Assembly: GCF_000423525.1 (NCBI RefSeq)
Contig: NZ_AUID01000016.1
Coordinates: 1 to 64,000, forward strand
Source: Proteocatella sphenisci DSM 23131
GTDB taxonomy: Bacteria; Bacillota; Clostridia; Peptostreptococcales; Filifactoraceae
Direction: 5' to 3'
DNA: 64,000 nucleotides
Shown one piece after another: positions 8,718 through 16,683 of the stretch. Position 1 is the first letter of the stretch, and each line of letters opens with the position of its first letter. The position numbers and the translations under genes are program-made. A model generated the notes under the pieces. It was given only the letters and a program-made list of their open reading frames with translations, was not told where the DNA came from and did not search any database.

Positions 8718-9509
8718 CTAATCAATCAAAGTCTTTCCCTTTGTGTAATTGAATACGGGACCTTCAAGGCATACATAAACATCTCCAATTTTACAGTGTC
8801 CGCATTTCCCTAAGCCACAGCACATTTTTCTTTCCTGAGAAATCCATATATTTTCTTCTTTGAATCCATAATCAATCAAACCTTGCGCGGAAAATCTCAT
8901 CATTGCTGGCGGACCTACAACAATTGCATTGGCCGTTTCTAAATCTTTTATTTCAAGTTTTGGTATATATTGTGTTACCAGTCCCACCTGACAAGCGCTG
9001 TTGTCATCTGCACAATCCACAGTCAATATGACATTCATATTCTTTTTCCAGCTTCCAAAATCTTCCAGAAATAAAATATCATTTGGGGTTTTAAATCCTG
9101 CAATGAAAGTCATTCCATTTGTCTGATCTATATTTTTACTGAAATAATCTACCACACCTCTTACTGGGGACACACCTGTTCCTCCTGCTACTACAACAAG
9201 TTCTTTACCTTTATACAAGTTTACATCAAATCCATTACCATAAGGCCCTCTAATGAAAAAATGCTGCCCTTCATAAAGTTCAAATACTTCATTAGTAACT
9301 TTTCCTACTTTTCTTATCGTGAGATCTACTGTCCCATCACCTATTCCACTTACTGAAATCGGGGCTTCTCCATACTTTGGTATGGACACCTCAAAAAATT
9401 GTCCTGGCTTTACTTCTCCTTCGTATTTCATTCTAAAAGTATATTCTATATCTGTATGTTTTATTATCTCTATTATTTCAGAAGCGAAAGGCAAATAATT
9501 ATTTTCCAT
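8718..9509 (-). CDS. asrB: Anaerobic sulfite reductase subunit B
   Basis: The product has 263 residues and belongs to the ferredoxin-NADP reductase superfamily. The N-terminal barrel binds flavin (RGPYGNGF), the middle binds NAD(P)H (VVAGGTGVSPVRGV) and the C-terminal CCGLGKCGHC loop binds a [2Fe-2S] cluster, as in dihydroorotate dehydrogenase electron-transfer subunits. It passes electrons from NADH through AsrA to AsrC. The ATG at 9509 is chosen because AGGAGG (9519-9524) is 9 bases upstream; an in-frame GTG at 9515 is too close. It overlaps the asrA end by 11 bases. Confidence 0.95.
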   Translation of the reverse strand: MENNYLPFASEIIEIIKHTDIEYTFRMKYEGEVKPGQFFEVSIPKYGEAPISVSGIGDGTVDLTIRKVGKVTNEVFELYEGQHFFIRGPYGNGFDVNLYKGKELVVVAGGTGVSPVRGVVDYFSKNIDQTNGMTFIAGFKTPNDILFLEDFGSWKKNMNVILTVDCADDNSACQVGLVTQYIPKLEIKDLETANAIVVGPPAMMRFSAQGLIDYGFKEENIWISQERKMCCGLGKCGHCKIGDVYVCLEGPVFNYTKGKTLID

Positions 9510-10518
9510 TTTCACTTACCTCCTTCATGGCCATTTCCAGTTTATTTATTGTATTTGAAAAAGATATATATTCAGGGCAGACATCATCACATCTTCCACA
9601 TCCTGTACACATGTGATATCCATTTCTTTGTTTGTAATCAAGTACCTTATGAAGGACTTTAAACCTCATCCTTTGTCCATTTTTCTGACGGTAACTTCCT
9701 CCACCTGCAACATCTGTGAATCCATCAACCATGCATGAAGCCCATACTCTTCTTCTTTCTCCTGCTTTCCCATTATCTGTGTAGAATATATCTTGCATAG
9801 TAAAGCAAGTACAGGTTGGACATACAAAGTTACACCTTCCACAATCTATGCAACGGGTGTTATACTCATTCCACATAGTGCTTTTAGAAACTTCGATGCT
9901 TAAATTTTCTGGTATATTAACTCTGACTACATTTTCAATTACATAATCTGGTTCTACATCCATCTCTTGATTTGAGTTTGATTTAAACAAATTGTCCCAC
10001 TTGTCATCCTTGCAATCAACATAATATTCATCGTTTCTTTTATCTATACTAAAACTATAATTTTCCGACTTGTTAGTATTCATATCCACGCAAAAACAGT
10101 TCTCAAAAGACTCTTTACAACCTATTAGTACAAACTCGACTTTATCTCTTAGCCTTTTGTAATAGAAATCTTCAGGTCCGTTCGCAAGATACATAGCATC
10201 TAATCTTTTCAATGAGTGAAGATCGCAGCTTCTCAAAAAAACAATAGTTTTTTTCTTTTCTTCATCAGCATTTTTTATATCTTTTTCTGTAAAATAAAAT
10301 ATAGTTTCTGAAACAGGAAATATTATTTCTTTAAAAGAAAACTGAGATTTTTTGTCAAATACTATCTCATCTACATTGGATATTTCGCCGTAAAGTATGA
10401 CATCAGTGTCCGAAAAATGACCTGTCCCTTCAAAAATTTTGGGAGCAAATAACCTATATCCATTTTTTAACTCACTAAATACAGTATTTATTTCAGATTT
10501 AACAAATTTAAAACCCAT
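9499..10518 (-). CDS. asrA: Anaerobic sulfite reductase subunit A
   Basis: The product has 339 residues. It is the iron-sulfur electron carrier of the Asr complex. Two four-cysteine motifs sit in the C-terminal third: CIDCGRCNFVCPTC and CTGCGRCDDVCPEY. The N-terminal two-thirds includes the conserved block IVFLRSCDLHSLKRLD, which is characteristic of AsrA and related hydrogenase/sulfhydrogenase beta-type subunits. It starts 2 bases after the FNT channel gene ends, so the two are tightly coupled. Confidence 0.95.
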   Translation of the reverse strand: MGFKFVKSEINTVFSELKNGYRLFAPKIFEGTGHFSDTDVILYGEISNVDEIVFDKKSQFSFKEIIFPVSETIFYFTEKDIKNADEEKKKTIVFLRSCDLHSLKRLDAMYLANGPEDFYYKRLRDKVEFVLIGCKESFENCFCVDMNTNKSENYSFSIDKRNDEYYVDCKDDKWDNLFKSNSNQEMDVEPDYVIENVVRVNIPENLSIEVSKSTMWNEYNTRCIDCGRCNFVCPTCTCFTMQDIFYTDNGKAGERRRVWASCMVDGFTDVAGGGSYRQKNGQRMRFKVLHKVLDYKQRNGYHMCTGCGRCDDVCPEYISFSNTINKLEMAMKEVSENGK

Positions 10519-10520
10519 TC

Positions 10521-11288
10521 CTATACCTCTTTCTTTTTGGATATCATATAATAAGGAACAGCTACAAATAATATTCCTCCTGCCATATTTCCCAAAGACA
10601 CAGTCAAAATATTATACATGTATCCCGAAAAACTTATCGCAGAATCAAAGGGTGCCAGTAATGATATTGTGAGCAAAGTCATATTCGCAATACTGTGTTC
10701 ATAACCAGACGTTATAAATGCATAAAGGCACCAAAATATCATTATAAGTTTTCCACTTTCACTTTTACATTTAAAACTGCACCATACCGCAAGGCATACT
10801 AGAATATTACAAAGCAAACCTCTTAAAAACAATTGTACAAATGGTATACTCATCTTTACAGCAGAAGTTGACGCTATAAAGTCTCCTGCAGGTCCACTTG
10901 CAAATCCAGCAGCATAAAATATTAGTGCTATCAATATCGAACCTAACCAGTTTCCTATGTAACAGACTGTCCAGAGTTTGAAAACCTGTGTCCAGCTTAT
11001 ATTTCCGGTCATTGCCCCGGCAGTTAAAACAAGATTGTTCCCTGTGAAAAGTTCAGATCCTGCCATTATAACGAGACTCAGTGCAATTCCAAATGAAACT
11101 CCCATTACAATTTTGGCATAGGGCTGACCTGAAAGTAATCCACCAACGTTGAATATCAAAATAATACCCAGACCTACATAAATACCAGCAAGCAATGATG
11201 CAACAAAATAACCTTTGGGATTTCTTTTAAAAAAATCACATTTTACTTTTGCCGCACTTACTATTGAAGAAAATTCTTCAGAAAACAT
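10521..11288 (-). CDS. FNT-family anion channel, likely hydrosulfide channel
   Basis: The product has 255 residues with six membrane helices. It carries formate/nitrite transporter hallmarks: AGSELFTGNN around residue 80, and GYEHSIANM with the central pore histidine near 195. FNT proteins are pentameric channels for small monovalent anions. The gene is first in the asrABC operon, the context known for the Clostridioides difficile hydrosulfide channel (HSC/FNT3), which exports HS- made by Asr. Nitrite or formate remain possible, but the context favours hydrosulfide. AAGGAGGT lies just upstream, and the promoter with a Crp-type site is at 11318-11359. Confidence 0.9.
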   Translation of the reverse strand: MFSEEFSSIVSAAKVKCDFFKRNPKGYFVASLLAGIYVGLGIILIFNVGGLLSGQPYAKIVMGVSFGIALSLVIMAGSELFTGNNLVLTAGAMTGNISWTQVFKLWTVCYIGNWLGSILIALIFYAAGFASGPAGDFIASTSAVKMSIPFVQLFLRGLLCNILVCLAVWCSFKCKSESGKLIMIFWCLYAFITSGYEHSIANMTLLTISLLAPFDSAISFSGYMYNILTVSLGNMAGGILFVAVPYYMISKKKEV

Positions 11289-11317
11289 AAATACCTCCTT
11301 GTTTAATGTTTATCAAG

Positions 11318-11359
11318 ATTATAACAATCAAAACATAATACCGTTGTGATAAATATCAC
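11318..11359 (-). promoter_or_regulatory. Promoter of fnt-asrABC with Crp/Fnr-type operator
   Basis: A perfect TATAAT lies at 11323-11318 on the minus strand. The -35 position (CAACGG) is poor, which is typical of an activated promoter. The palindrome GTGATA-AA-TATCAC (11346-11359) is centred 29 bases upstream of the -10 hexamer, which puts it at about -41.5 from a normal start site, the class II position for Crp/Fnr activators. The adjacent crp-family gene ends inside the palindrome. Confidence 0.75.
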
Positions 11360-12045
11360 GATTCGTTGAAATATTTAAGCAAAAGTTCTCTGTCTTTAAT
11401 TATAAACCGGTTCTTACGAATTATTATAAGAGAATTGTCACTTAATATTTTAAGATATCTGGATACAGTTTCTCTTTTGGAACCAACCAAATCAGCAAGA
11501 TAAGTTATGGTCAGATCAAAATCAATCATTATTCCGTCTTCACAAACTTTTCCATGATCAATAGATAATTTCCATAGCTTTGCAGCTATTTGTTTATCAA
11601 GCCTTACTGTACTTGAAGTATTTTTAATCTGATGATAAAGGCGCCTTATCTTAAGTGCCATAGAATCCATTACTTCTTTTGAAAGTTTGAAATCCATTTC
11701 CATAGCATTCATAAATGCCACTTTAGAAATGCACAAAATTTTACTATCAGTAAGTATTTCACAGTTTATAGACGCGTATATATCTTGAAGCATTACCTCA
11801 TTGAGAAATGATCCATTACCATATACAAATATCACTTTTTTTTCATGTTTATTGTTTAGTTTGTACAAGCCTGCTTTTCCAGATACGATAAAATAAAAAT
11901 TTTCAACTTCCTCTCTGTCAAAGAAAATATGTTCATTTTTTTTATAGTTTCTGATGCTCGCAGAAGGCTCCAACAAATTGAGCGTTGTTTCATTTATGTC
12001 CTTTAATATATCTATTCTTAATAGACATTTTCTCGTATTATCCAT
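11356..12045 (-). CDS. Crp/Fnr-family transcriptional regulator
   Basis: The product has 229 residues. The N-terminal cyclic-nucleotide-binding-type barrel covers about 10-125, followed by the dimerisation helix (EVMDSMALKIRRLYHQ) and a winged helix with YLADLVGSKRETVSRYLKIL. No N-terminal cysteine cluster is present, so it is not a classical [4Fe-4S] Fnr. It lies directly upstream of and in line with fnt-asrABC, with a matching operator in the 67-base gap. It is therefore the likely activator of sulfite reduction. The signal it senses is not evident from the sequence. Confidence 0.92.
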   Translation of the reverse strand: MDNTRKCLLRIDILKDINETTLNLLEPSASIRNYKKNEHIFFDREEVENFYFIVSGKAGLYKLNNKHEKKVIFVYGNGSFLNEVMLQDIYASINCEILTDSKILCISKVAFMNAMEMDFKLSKEVMDSMALKIRRLYHQIKNTSSTVRLDKQIAAKLWKLSIDHGKVCEDGIMIDFDLTITYLADLVGSKRETVSRYLKILSDNSLIIIRKNRFIIKDRELLLKYFNES

Positions 12046-12090
12046 ATGTACCCTCTTTTTAATTAATTCTTAATATAAGTTTTGTTTTAT

Positions 12091-12132
12091 AAAAATAGCT
12101 TTAATTCATAAAAGTGAATTAAAGCTATTTTT
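12091..12132. terminator. Terminator after the split permease genes
   Basis: AAAAATAGCTTTAATTC and GAATTAAAGCTATTTTT form a perfect 17-base-pair stem with an 8-base loop. It begins 9 bases past the stop codon at 12141 and also insulates the crp-family gene. Confidence 0.92.
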
Positions 12133-12140
12133 ATATATAG

Positions 12141-12680
12141 TTATTCGTTTATATTGCTGTTAAGTGCTATAATTTCATTTTTTTGGTCATTTGTTAATAG
12201 TTTGTCCGTTACATAAGCTATAATAAATATACCCATAATACTCAATATCAATCTTACTGACATAAATTTTATTCCCATGCTTGCCGCTTCAAATGTTAAC
12301 AATGGAATCTTTGTTGTTGACCATGCTCCCACAAATATTAAAACGTTAAATAAACTACTTCCTTTTTTAATCATTAATGCTGCTACGGGAAAGGAAGCAT
12401 ATAGCGGTCCAGCTGCTGCACTCCCTAAAAGAAATGATATTAACATCCCTTTAATTCCCGATCCTTTACCTGTAAATCTTATCATAGTGCTTCTATCAAC
12501 CCACACATCAAGCAGACCAAGAAGAACGAATATTGGCGGTATAACGGAAATCATCTCTTTAATATTACTCTTTGTAATCGTAAAAATCTTTATACCTTTT
12601 TCTGGGCTTATAATATATATGAAGACAGCCACAGCTAATAACAAAATTGAAGATTTATATCTTTTAAGTGTTTTTATCAT
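12141..12680 (-). CDS. Permease half, ArsP/DUF318-type (second gene)
   Basis: The product has 179 residues and about five membrane helices. The segment GSAAAGPLYASFPVAALMIKKG, followed by a second helix pair, resembles one half of the predicted permease family PF03773 (ArsP/YraQ), here without cysteines that would point to arsenicals. Its ATG overlaps the stop of the upstream gene (ATGA), so the two halves are probably made together and form one transporter. The substrate is unknown. It may belong with the redox and sulfur genes next door, but nothing proves that. Confidence 0.75.
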   Translation of the reverse strand: MIKTLKRYKSSILLLAVAVFIYIISPEKGIKIFTITKSNIKEMISVIPPIFVLLGLLDVWVDRSTMIRFTGKGSGIKGMLISFLLGSAAAGPLYASFPVAALMIKKGSSLFNVLIFVGAWSTTKIPLLTFEAASMGIKFMSVRLILSIMGIFIIAYVTDKLLTNDQKNEIIALNSNINE

Positions 12681-13156
12681 AAAATAACTCCTATCACAAC
12701 CGCAACTATAATTGAAAACCCAAAAGCCGAAATATTACGTATAATCGTTGCCTTTTTACCAAAAGTCTTAATTTCCATTGGGATAGTTACAATTCCTACC
12801 ATCATTAACGTTGATACAAAAGCGGCTATTTGCATATATCCTGCTCCATTTTTCAATAAAGCAGAAGCAAGCGGAAAAGCAATAAATCCAGGTATTAAAG
12901 TAATTGATCCCAAAATTGCGGCTGTTAAAGTTCCAAACCAACCTGAATTTGACCCTATAATTCCAGATATGTTTTCTGGAGTCAGATAGGCTAATGCAAA
13001 TCCAATTATAAGCAATATAGATAAAAATTGAGGCAATATGTTTTCAAATGATTTCCATGCCTTTTTCAAGGCTATCTTAGTTTTCTTTTTATCTTTATAA
13101 AAAGAAATCCCAAGGCCTCCTGCAGCTATGACATACAATACTAGTGTAAATGACAT
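12677..13156 (-). CDS. Permease half, ArsP/DUF318-type (first gene)
   Basis: The product has 159 residues and four to five helices. It carries the repeat-like segment GSITLIPGFIAFPLASALLKNGAG, which matches the corresponding segment of its partner (GPLYASFPVAALMIKKGSS). The pair therefore looks like the two homologous halves of one PF03773 permease encoded separately. A basic cytoplasmic stretch (KDKKKTKIALKKAW) lies near residue 25. AAGGAG precedes the ATG. It is the first gene of a two-gene operon. Confidence 0.75.
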   Translation of the reverse strand: MSFTLVLYVIAAGGLGISFYKDKKKTKIALKKAWKSFENILPQFLSILLIIGFALAYLTPENISGIIGSNSGWFGTLTAAILGSITLIPGFIAFPLASALLKNGAGYMQIAAFVSTLMMVGIVTIPMEIKTFGKKATIIRNISAFGFSIIVAVVIGVIL

Positions 13157-13280
13157 AATGTCTCCTTAAGTTAAAATTTAATGGTTACCGCATATATAAA
13201 AATAAATCCATGCTTTAATTCTAATATTACACTATTTCGATTCTTAATTCAGTAACAAAGTTACACTTTGATTGTATATA

Positions 13281-13314
13281 AAAAGGACTGAATGACGGAT
13301 TAGGTATTCAGCCC
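13281..13314 (-). terminator. Terminator of the hemerythrin gene pair
   Basis: GGACTGAAT (13285-13293) pairs with ATTCAGCCC with one mismatch, and TTTTTATAT follows on the minus strand. It lies about 20 bases past the stop codon at 13334. Confidence 0.65.
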
Positions 13315-13333
13315 CACAAATTACAAATTTAAA

Positions 13334-13738
13334 TTATGAATTACTCTTTATATGTGCTGCAACTTTTACATCTTCTCTTGAGATGTGGTTAAAAAACCAT
13401 CCAGATATAAGATTGTTTATCCTTCCAACCAAAGCTACGTTAGGTCCTTGAGACTCTAAATCTGAAACAATATTTTTTACTTCCTGTACAAAAAATTCAT
13501 GTAATTTCTTGTGATTGTTATAGTCAGGATATTTGCTCTTAATTTGAAGTCTTTCTTCATCTCCAAAATGTTTGTTTGTATAGTCTAATAAAAACTTTCC
13601 TGTTCTACTTATTTCTTCACGTCCTTTTCCTTCAGAACACGCTACAAGAAGTGTATTAGCTGATTCAATAAGCTCTTTGTGCTGACCATCAATAGTGCCA
13701 TTGCCTGTAAGTAGGCTGTCTTTCCATTTAAATGCCAT
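13334..13738 (-). CDS. Bacteriohemerythrin, copy 1
   Basis: The product has 134 residues, a single four-helix hemerythrin domain. The diiron ligands can be read in order: H in TIDGQHKEL, HFGDEE (H and E), HKKLH (two H) and HISRED (H and D). The protein binds O2 reversibly in the cytoplasm and in anaerobes may deliver or scavenge O2 or sense NO. It is about 75 per cent identical by eye to the gene just upstream and probably arose by tandem duplication. Spacing is 51 bases, with its own GAGGAG site. Confidence 0.93.
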   Translation of the reverse strand: MAFKWKDSLLTGNGTIDGQHKELIESANTLLVACSEGKGREEISRTGKFLLDYTNKHFGDEERLQIKSKYPDYNNHKKLHEFFVQEVKNIVSDLESQGPNVALVGRINNLISGWFFNHISREDVKVAAHIKSNS

Positions 13739-13789
13739 TTCGTTATCTCCTCTGATTAAATTATTTTATTGTAATTTTTTGTAAATATA

Positions 13790-14191
13790 TTAACTATTTT
13801 TTATATGTGTTGCAACTTTTATATCTTCACGTGATATGTGATCAAATACCCACCCCGATATAAGGTTGTTTATTTTACCTACCAAAACTACTGTCGGTCC
13901 CTGAGATTCTAGATCTGAAACAAGATTATTAACCTCTTTAACTAGTATCTCATGAAGTTTCTTGTGATTATCATAGTCAGGATATTTACTTTTTAACTGC
14001 AGTCTTTCCTCATCACCGAAATGTTTTTTTGTATAACCCAAAAGAAATTTTCCCGTTCTTACAATTTCTTCTCTACCTTTACCTTGAGAACATGCTTCAA
14101 GGAGCTCATTCGCTGCGTTAACAAGTTCTTTATGCTGAGAATCAATAGTTGTATTTCCAGTAGTTAAACTGTCTTTCCATTTGAATGCCAT
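13790..14191 (-). CDS. Bacteriohemerythrin, copy 2
   Basis: The product has 133 residues and the full set of diiron ligands (SQHKEL, HFGDEE, HKKLH, HISRED). The start at 14191 gives MAFKWKDSL, matching the neighbour exactly, and follows GGAGG by 5 bases; an in-frame ATG at 14203 would itself contain that ribosome site. It is first of the tandem pair. Differences between copies are concentrated in surface helices, and ligands are unchanged, so both should bind diiron. The function may be oxygen protection of the nearby Asr and Hcp enzymes. Confidence 0.93.
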   Translation of the reverse strand: MAFKWKDSLTTGNTTIDSQHKELVNAANELLEACSQGKGREEIVRTGKFLLGYTKKHFGDEERLQLKSKYPDYDNHKKLHEILVKEVNNLVSDLESQGPTVVLVGKINNLISGWVFDHISREDIKVATHIKNS

Positions 14192-14275
14192 TCCTACCTC
14201 CATTTATATGAATTACCTTATTAATAACTATTATCAATACTATCACTACTTTACACTTTTATCAACCCATTTAAA

Positions 14276-15079
14276 TCAATTATTTTTGGATTTTAATAAA
14301 ATATATATAATATTAAAAATTAATAAGGCTATACAAAACAATACAGTATAGATTATTCCCTGGTATTCGCTATAGAATCCAGATGATGAGGTGTGCCTTA
14401 CATATATGCCAAAATAAGACCAGATCAATACTAATCCATATTCAATATTCCTGAATTTCAATAGCACAAGCGAACCAATAATCGTACCAATTATGAGAAC
14501 TAAATTTGTCCATATTACATCAGAAATGCCAAAACCACTCCATCCTATACTCACAAGAAACACTGTTATGTTAGCTATCGTAGCCACTGTAATCCACCCA
14601 AAGTATATGCCAAACGGAATTCGAATAAAAAATTTTTGTTTAGAATTTAAATTTCTTTTACTGATTTCCTTATTTATATAGTAAAGTGATATCAGTATTA
14701 CTATCATAAACACAACTGATACTCCAATATAATTGTAATGCCACGAAATTATCCATCCAGCATTTGCAATAGATGAAATTGAAAATGGTAGCGCAACTTT
14801 ATTTACTAATCTAATATTTACTTTTTCACTGAATTTCTTTAAAAATTCAAATTCATATAAGAGATGTAAAGCAAGCAATAAATATATGATTCCCCAAATT
14901 GAGAAGGTAAAACCCGCAGGCGTAAATAAATTTTTGTAAGCATCAGAAACCTCTGATGTCTTTACACCATTAATTGGAATTGAATTGGCCAAAAAATTTA
15001 CCGCTATCATAATAATGTAACTTACAGTAGTTGTTATTTTTATTTTTAAATATTTGTTTTTATAATTGGACACTCTCAT
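14276..15079 (-). CDS. TspO/MBR-like tryptophan-rich membrane protein
   Basis: The product has 267 residues with seven to eight predicted helices. The segment FTPAGFTFSIWGIIYLLLALH near residue 55 matches the conserved 'P.G..F...W..IY..L' core of TspO-related proteins, and later helices repeat the W-rich pattern (WIISWHYNY, WSYFGIYVRH). It is longer than classical TspO (about 160) and fits the extended subgroup found in many Firmicutes. The ligand is unknown; classical TspO binds porphyrins. It stands alone, with possible readthrough from elaA. Confidence 0.75.
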   Translation of the reverse strand: MRVSNYKNKYLKIKITTTVSYIIMIAVNFLANSIPINGVKTSEVSDAYKNLFTPAGFTFSIWGIIYLLLALHLLYEFEFLKKFSEKVNIRLVNKVALPFSISSIANAGWIISWHYNYIGVSVVFMIVILISLYYINKEISKRNLNSKQKFFIRIPFGIYFGWITVATIANITVFLVSIGWSGFGISDVIWTNLVLIIGTIIGSLVLLKFRNIEYGLVLIWSYFGIYVRHTSSSGFYSEYQGIIYTVLFCIALLIFNIIYILLKSKNN

Positions 15080-15099
15080 TCCCTCCCTTAATAAAAGAA

Positions 15100-15137
15100 A
15101 AACGCATTAAGGACTATATAAATCCAAATGCATTTTC
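15100..15137 (-). terminator. Imperfect terminator downstream of elaA
   Basis: On the minus strand AAAATGCATTTGGATTT pairs imperfectly with GTCCTTAATGCGTTTTT. The stem has mismatches but ends in a run of five T. It lies 11 bases past the elaA stop codon. Confidence 0.5.
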
Positions 15138-15147
15138 TATTTACATT

Positions 15148-15594
15148 TTATTTTTTACAGTATAACATTTCAATGTGAGGTATAGAATCTTCTATGTATT
15201 CTTCCGATTCAACTTCAAACCCCAGTCTATTATAGAAATCCTTAAGATAAAGCTGAGCAGATATCCTTATTTTAGTTTCATTCATATTGTGTTCTATAAA
15301 ATCAATAGCGCTTTTCATAAGAGTATTTGCAAGGTCATTTCCTCTATATTCAGAATCTACCATTACTCTTCCAATAGAAATTTCTTTAAAAGAAATGCCC
15401 TTATCTAGTATCCTAAGATAAGCTGCCACTTTGTCATCATCAATCATATACATGTGATATGCATTATAATCTTTTTTATCAAGGTCTTGATAAAAACACT
15501 CCTGCTCTATTACAAATACCGCTTCTCTTGCTCTTAGAATTTCATATAATTCTTTAATATCCAAATCTTTAAATCGTTTTATTATAATTTCCAT
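15148..15594 (-). CDS. elaA: ElaA-type GNAT N-acetyltransferase
   Basis: The product has 148 residues. The N-terminal motif LRAREAVFVIEQECFYQDLDKKD followed by a histidine is the signature of the ElaA subgroup. The acetyl-CoA loop is in VDSEYRGNDLANTLM (about 85-100), and a C-terminal GFEVESEEYIEDSIPH follows. GNAT enzymes move an acetyl group from acetyl-CoA to an amine; the ElaA substrate is not established. It is monocistronic. The 234-base region upstream, shared with the divergent SDR gene, contains only an AT-rich tandem stretch near 15675-15700. Confidence 0.9.
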   Translation of the reverse strand: MEIIIKRFKDLDIKELYEILRAREAVFVIEQECFYQDLDKKDYNAYHMYMIDDDKVAAYLRILDKGISFKEISIGRVMVDSEYRGNDLANTLMKSAIDFIEHNMNETKIRISAQLYLKDFYNRLGFEVESEEYIEDSIPHIEMLYCKK

Positions 15595-15828
15595 AATTTA
15601 TTTGCCAAAACTCTATTATATTGACAGTTTTGACATACTCCCTTCTTTTTTAATGGCATATCGCTGGGGCAAGACATATTTATATTTATATTTATATCTA
15701 TACCAAGTTCTAGTCATTTAATACCCAAATGCATAACTATTATAGTCAATTACAAGAATATTCTATAGTTTAGTTTATTTTAACAAGGGTATATAACTTA
15801 AAATTGAGTTTAAGAAAAGGAGGGTAAT

Positions 15829-16593
15829 ATGAAATTAAAAGGTAAGATAGCCGTAGTAACCGGTGCAAGTTCAGGAATGGGTAAAGAAATTGCTTATATT
15901 TTTGCTAAAGAGGGGGCTATTGTTTATGCTGCAGCGAGAAGAATCGAAAAACTCGAAGAACTTGCTGAAAAAGCAAAAGATTTTGAAGGAAAAATTATTC
16001 CCTGTAGTTCCGATCTTATAAATCAAGAAGATGCCGAAAATTTAATCGAATATGCCTATACGAATTCGGGAAGACTCGATATATTGGTAAACAATGCTGG
16101 AATGATGGATGATTTCAGCGCAGTGGGTGATGTAAAAGACGATATGCTTAACAAAATTTTCGACTTGAATGTATTTGCAAATTTTTATACAAGTAGAAAA
16201 GCAGTAAATATATTTCTTAAAGAAGGAAAAGGAAACATAATAAATATTGCCTCTCTAAGTGGTTTATATGGCGCCAGAGCTGGTGCAGTTTATACTGCTG
16301 CAAAACATGCACTGGTTGGGTTAACCAAAAATACAGGTTTTATGTATGCAAAACAAAACATAAGATGTAATGCAATCTGCCCAGGGGGTGTTGAAACAGA
16401 CATAGGCTCTGGAGAATATATGAAGCACATTAATGAGGATGCCATGAATATAATAATGACAGGCATGGGAGGAAATCCGAGAAATGGAAATACTCCCGAA
16501 ATAGCTGAAATAGCCCTATTTCTTGCCTCAGATGAATCAAGTCTGATAAATGGTCAATGCATAGTTTCTGACGCAGGATGGTCAGCTTATTAA
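15829..16593 (+). CDS. Short-chain dehydrogenase/reductase (SDR)
   Basis: The product has 254 residues, a classical SDR. The NAD(P)-binding motif is TGASSGMG (12-19), followed by NNAG at about 89-92, catalytic Ser in the IASLSG region, and YTAAK with Tyr and Lys. AARRIEK after the second strand (RR at the 2' phosphate position) suggests NADPH preference. The substrate cannot be read; FabG-like ketoreductases and sugar or steroid alcohol dehydrogenases share this fold. AAGGAGGG lies 5-6 bases upstream. It is monocistronic with its own terminator. Confidence 0.92.
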   Translation: MKLKGKIAVVTGASSGMGKEIAYIFAKEGAIVYAAARRIEKLEELAEKAKDFEGKIIPCSSDLINQEDAENLIEYAYTNSGRLDILVNNAGMMDDFSAVGDVKDDMLNKIFDLNVFANFYTSRKAVNIFLKEGKGNIINIASLSGLYGARAGAVYTAAKHALVGLTKNTGFMYAKQNIRCNAICPGGVETDIGSGEYMKHINEDAMNIIMTGMGGNPRNGNTPEIAEIALFLASDESSLINGQCIVSDAGWSAY

Positions 16594-16601
16594 AACAATT
16601 A

Positions 16602-16681
16602 GAAAAGATGGCATATATTTTGTCATCTTTTTTGACTTTTTTTAGCATTAAAAAAAGCGAACTAGTCGCTTTTTTCTTTGG
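16602..16681. repeat. Right copy of the 71-80 bp hairpin-bearing repeat
   Basis: It matches 146-216 over its whole length apart from a few additional bases in the T-rich middle. It sits between two converging genes. Confidence 0.75.
16603..16675. terminator. Two terminators between converging SDR and hypothetical genes
   Basis: AAAAGATGGCA pairs with GTCATCTTTTTT (16603-16633) and serves the plus-strand SDR gene. The second hairpin, AAAAAAGCGA / TCGCTTTTTT (16651-16675), is symmetric and lies 9 bases past the minus-strand stop at 16684. Confidence 0.88.
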
Positions 16682-16683
16682 AA

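Noticed and set aside
13790-14203. Earlier start of hemerythrin copy 2 (MEVG extension)
   Set aside because: The GGAGG ribosome site would lie inside the extension, and the paralog begins at MAFKWKDSL.
15675-15700. TATTTA short tandem repeat in the elaA-SDR intergenic region
   Set aside because: A 26-base AT-rich simple repeat; too short and irregular to be a CRISPR array or an operator set.
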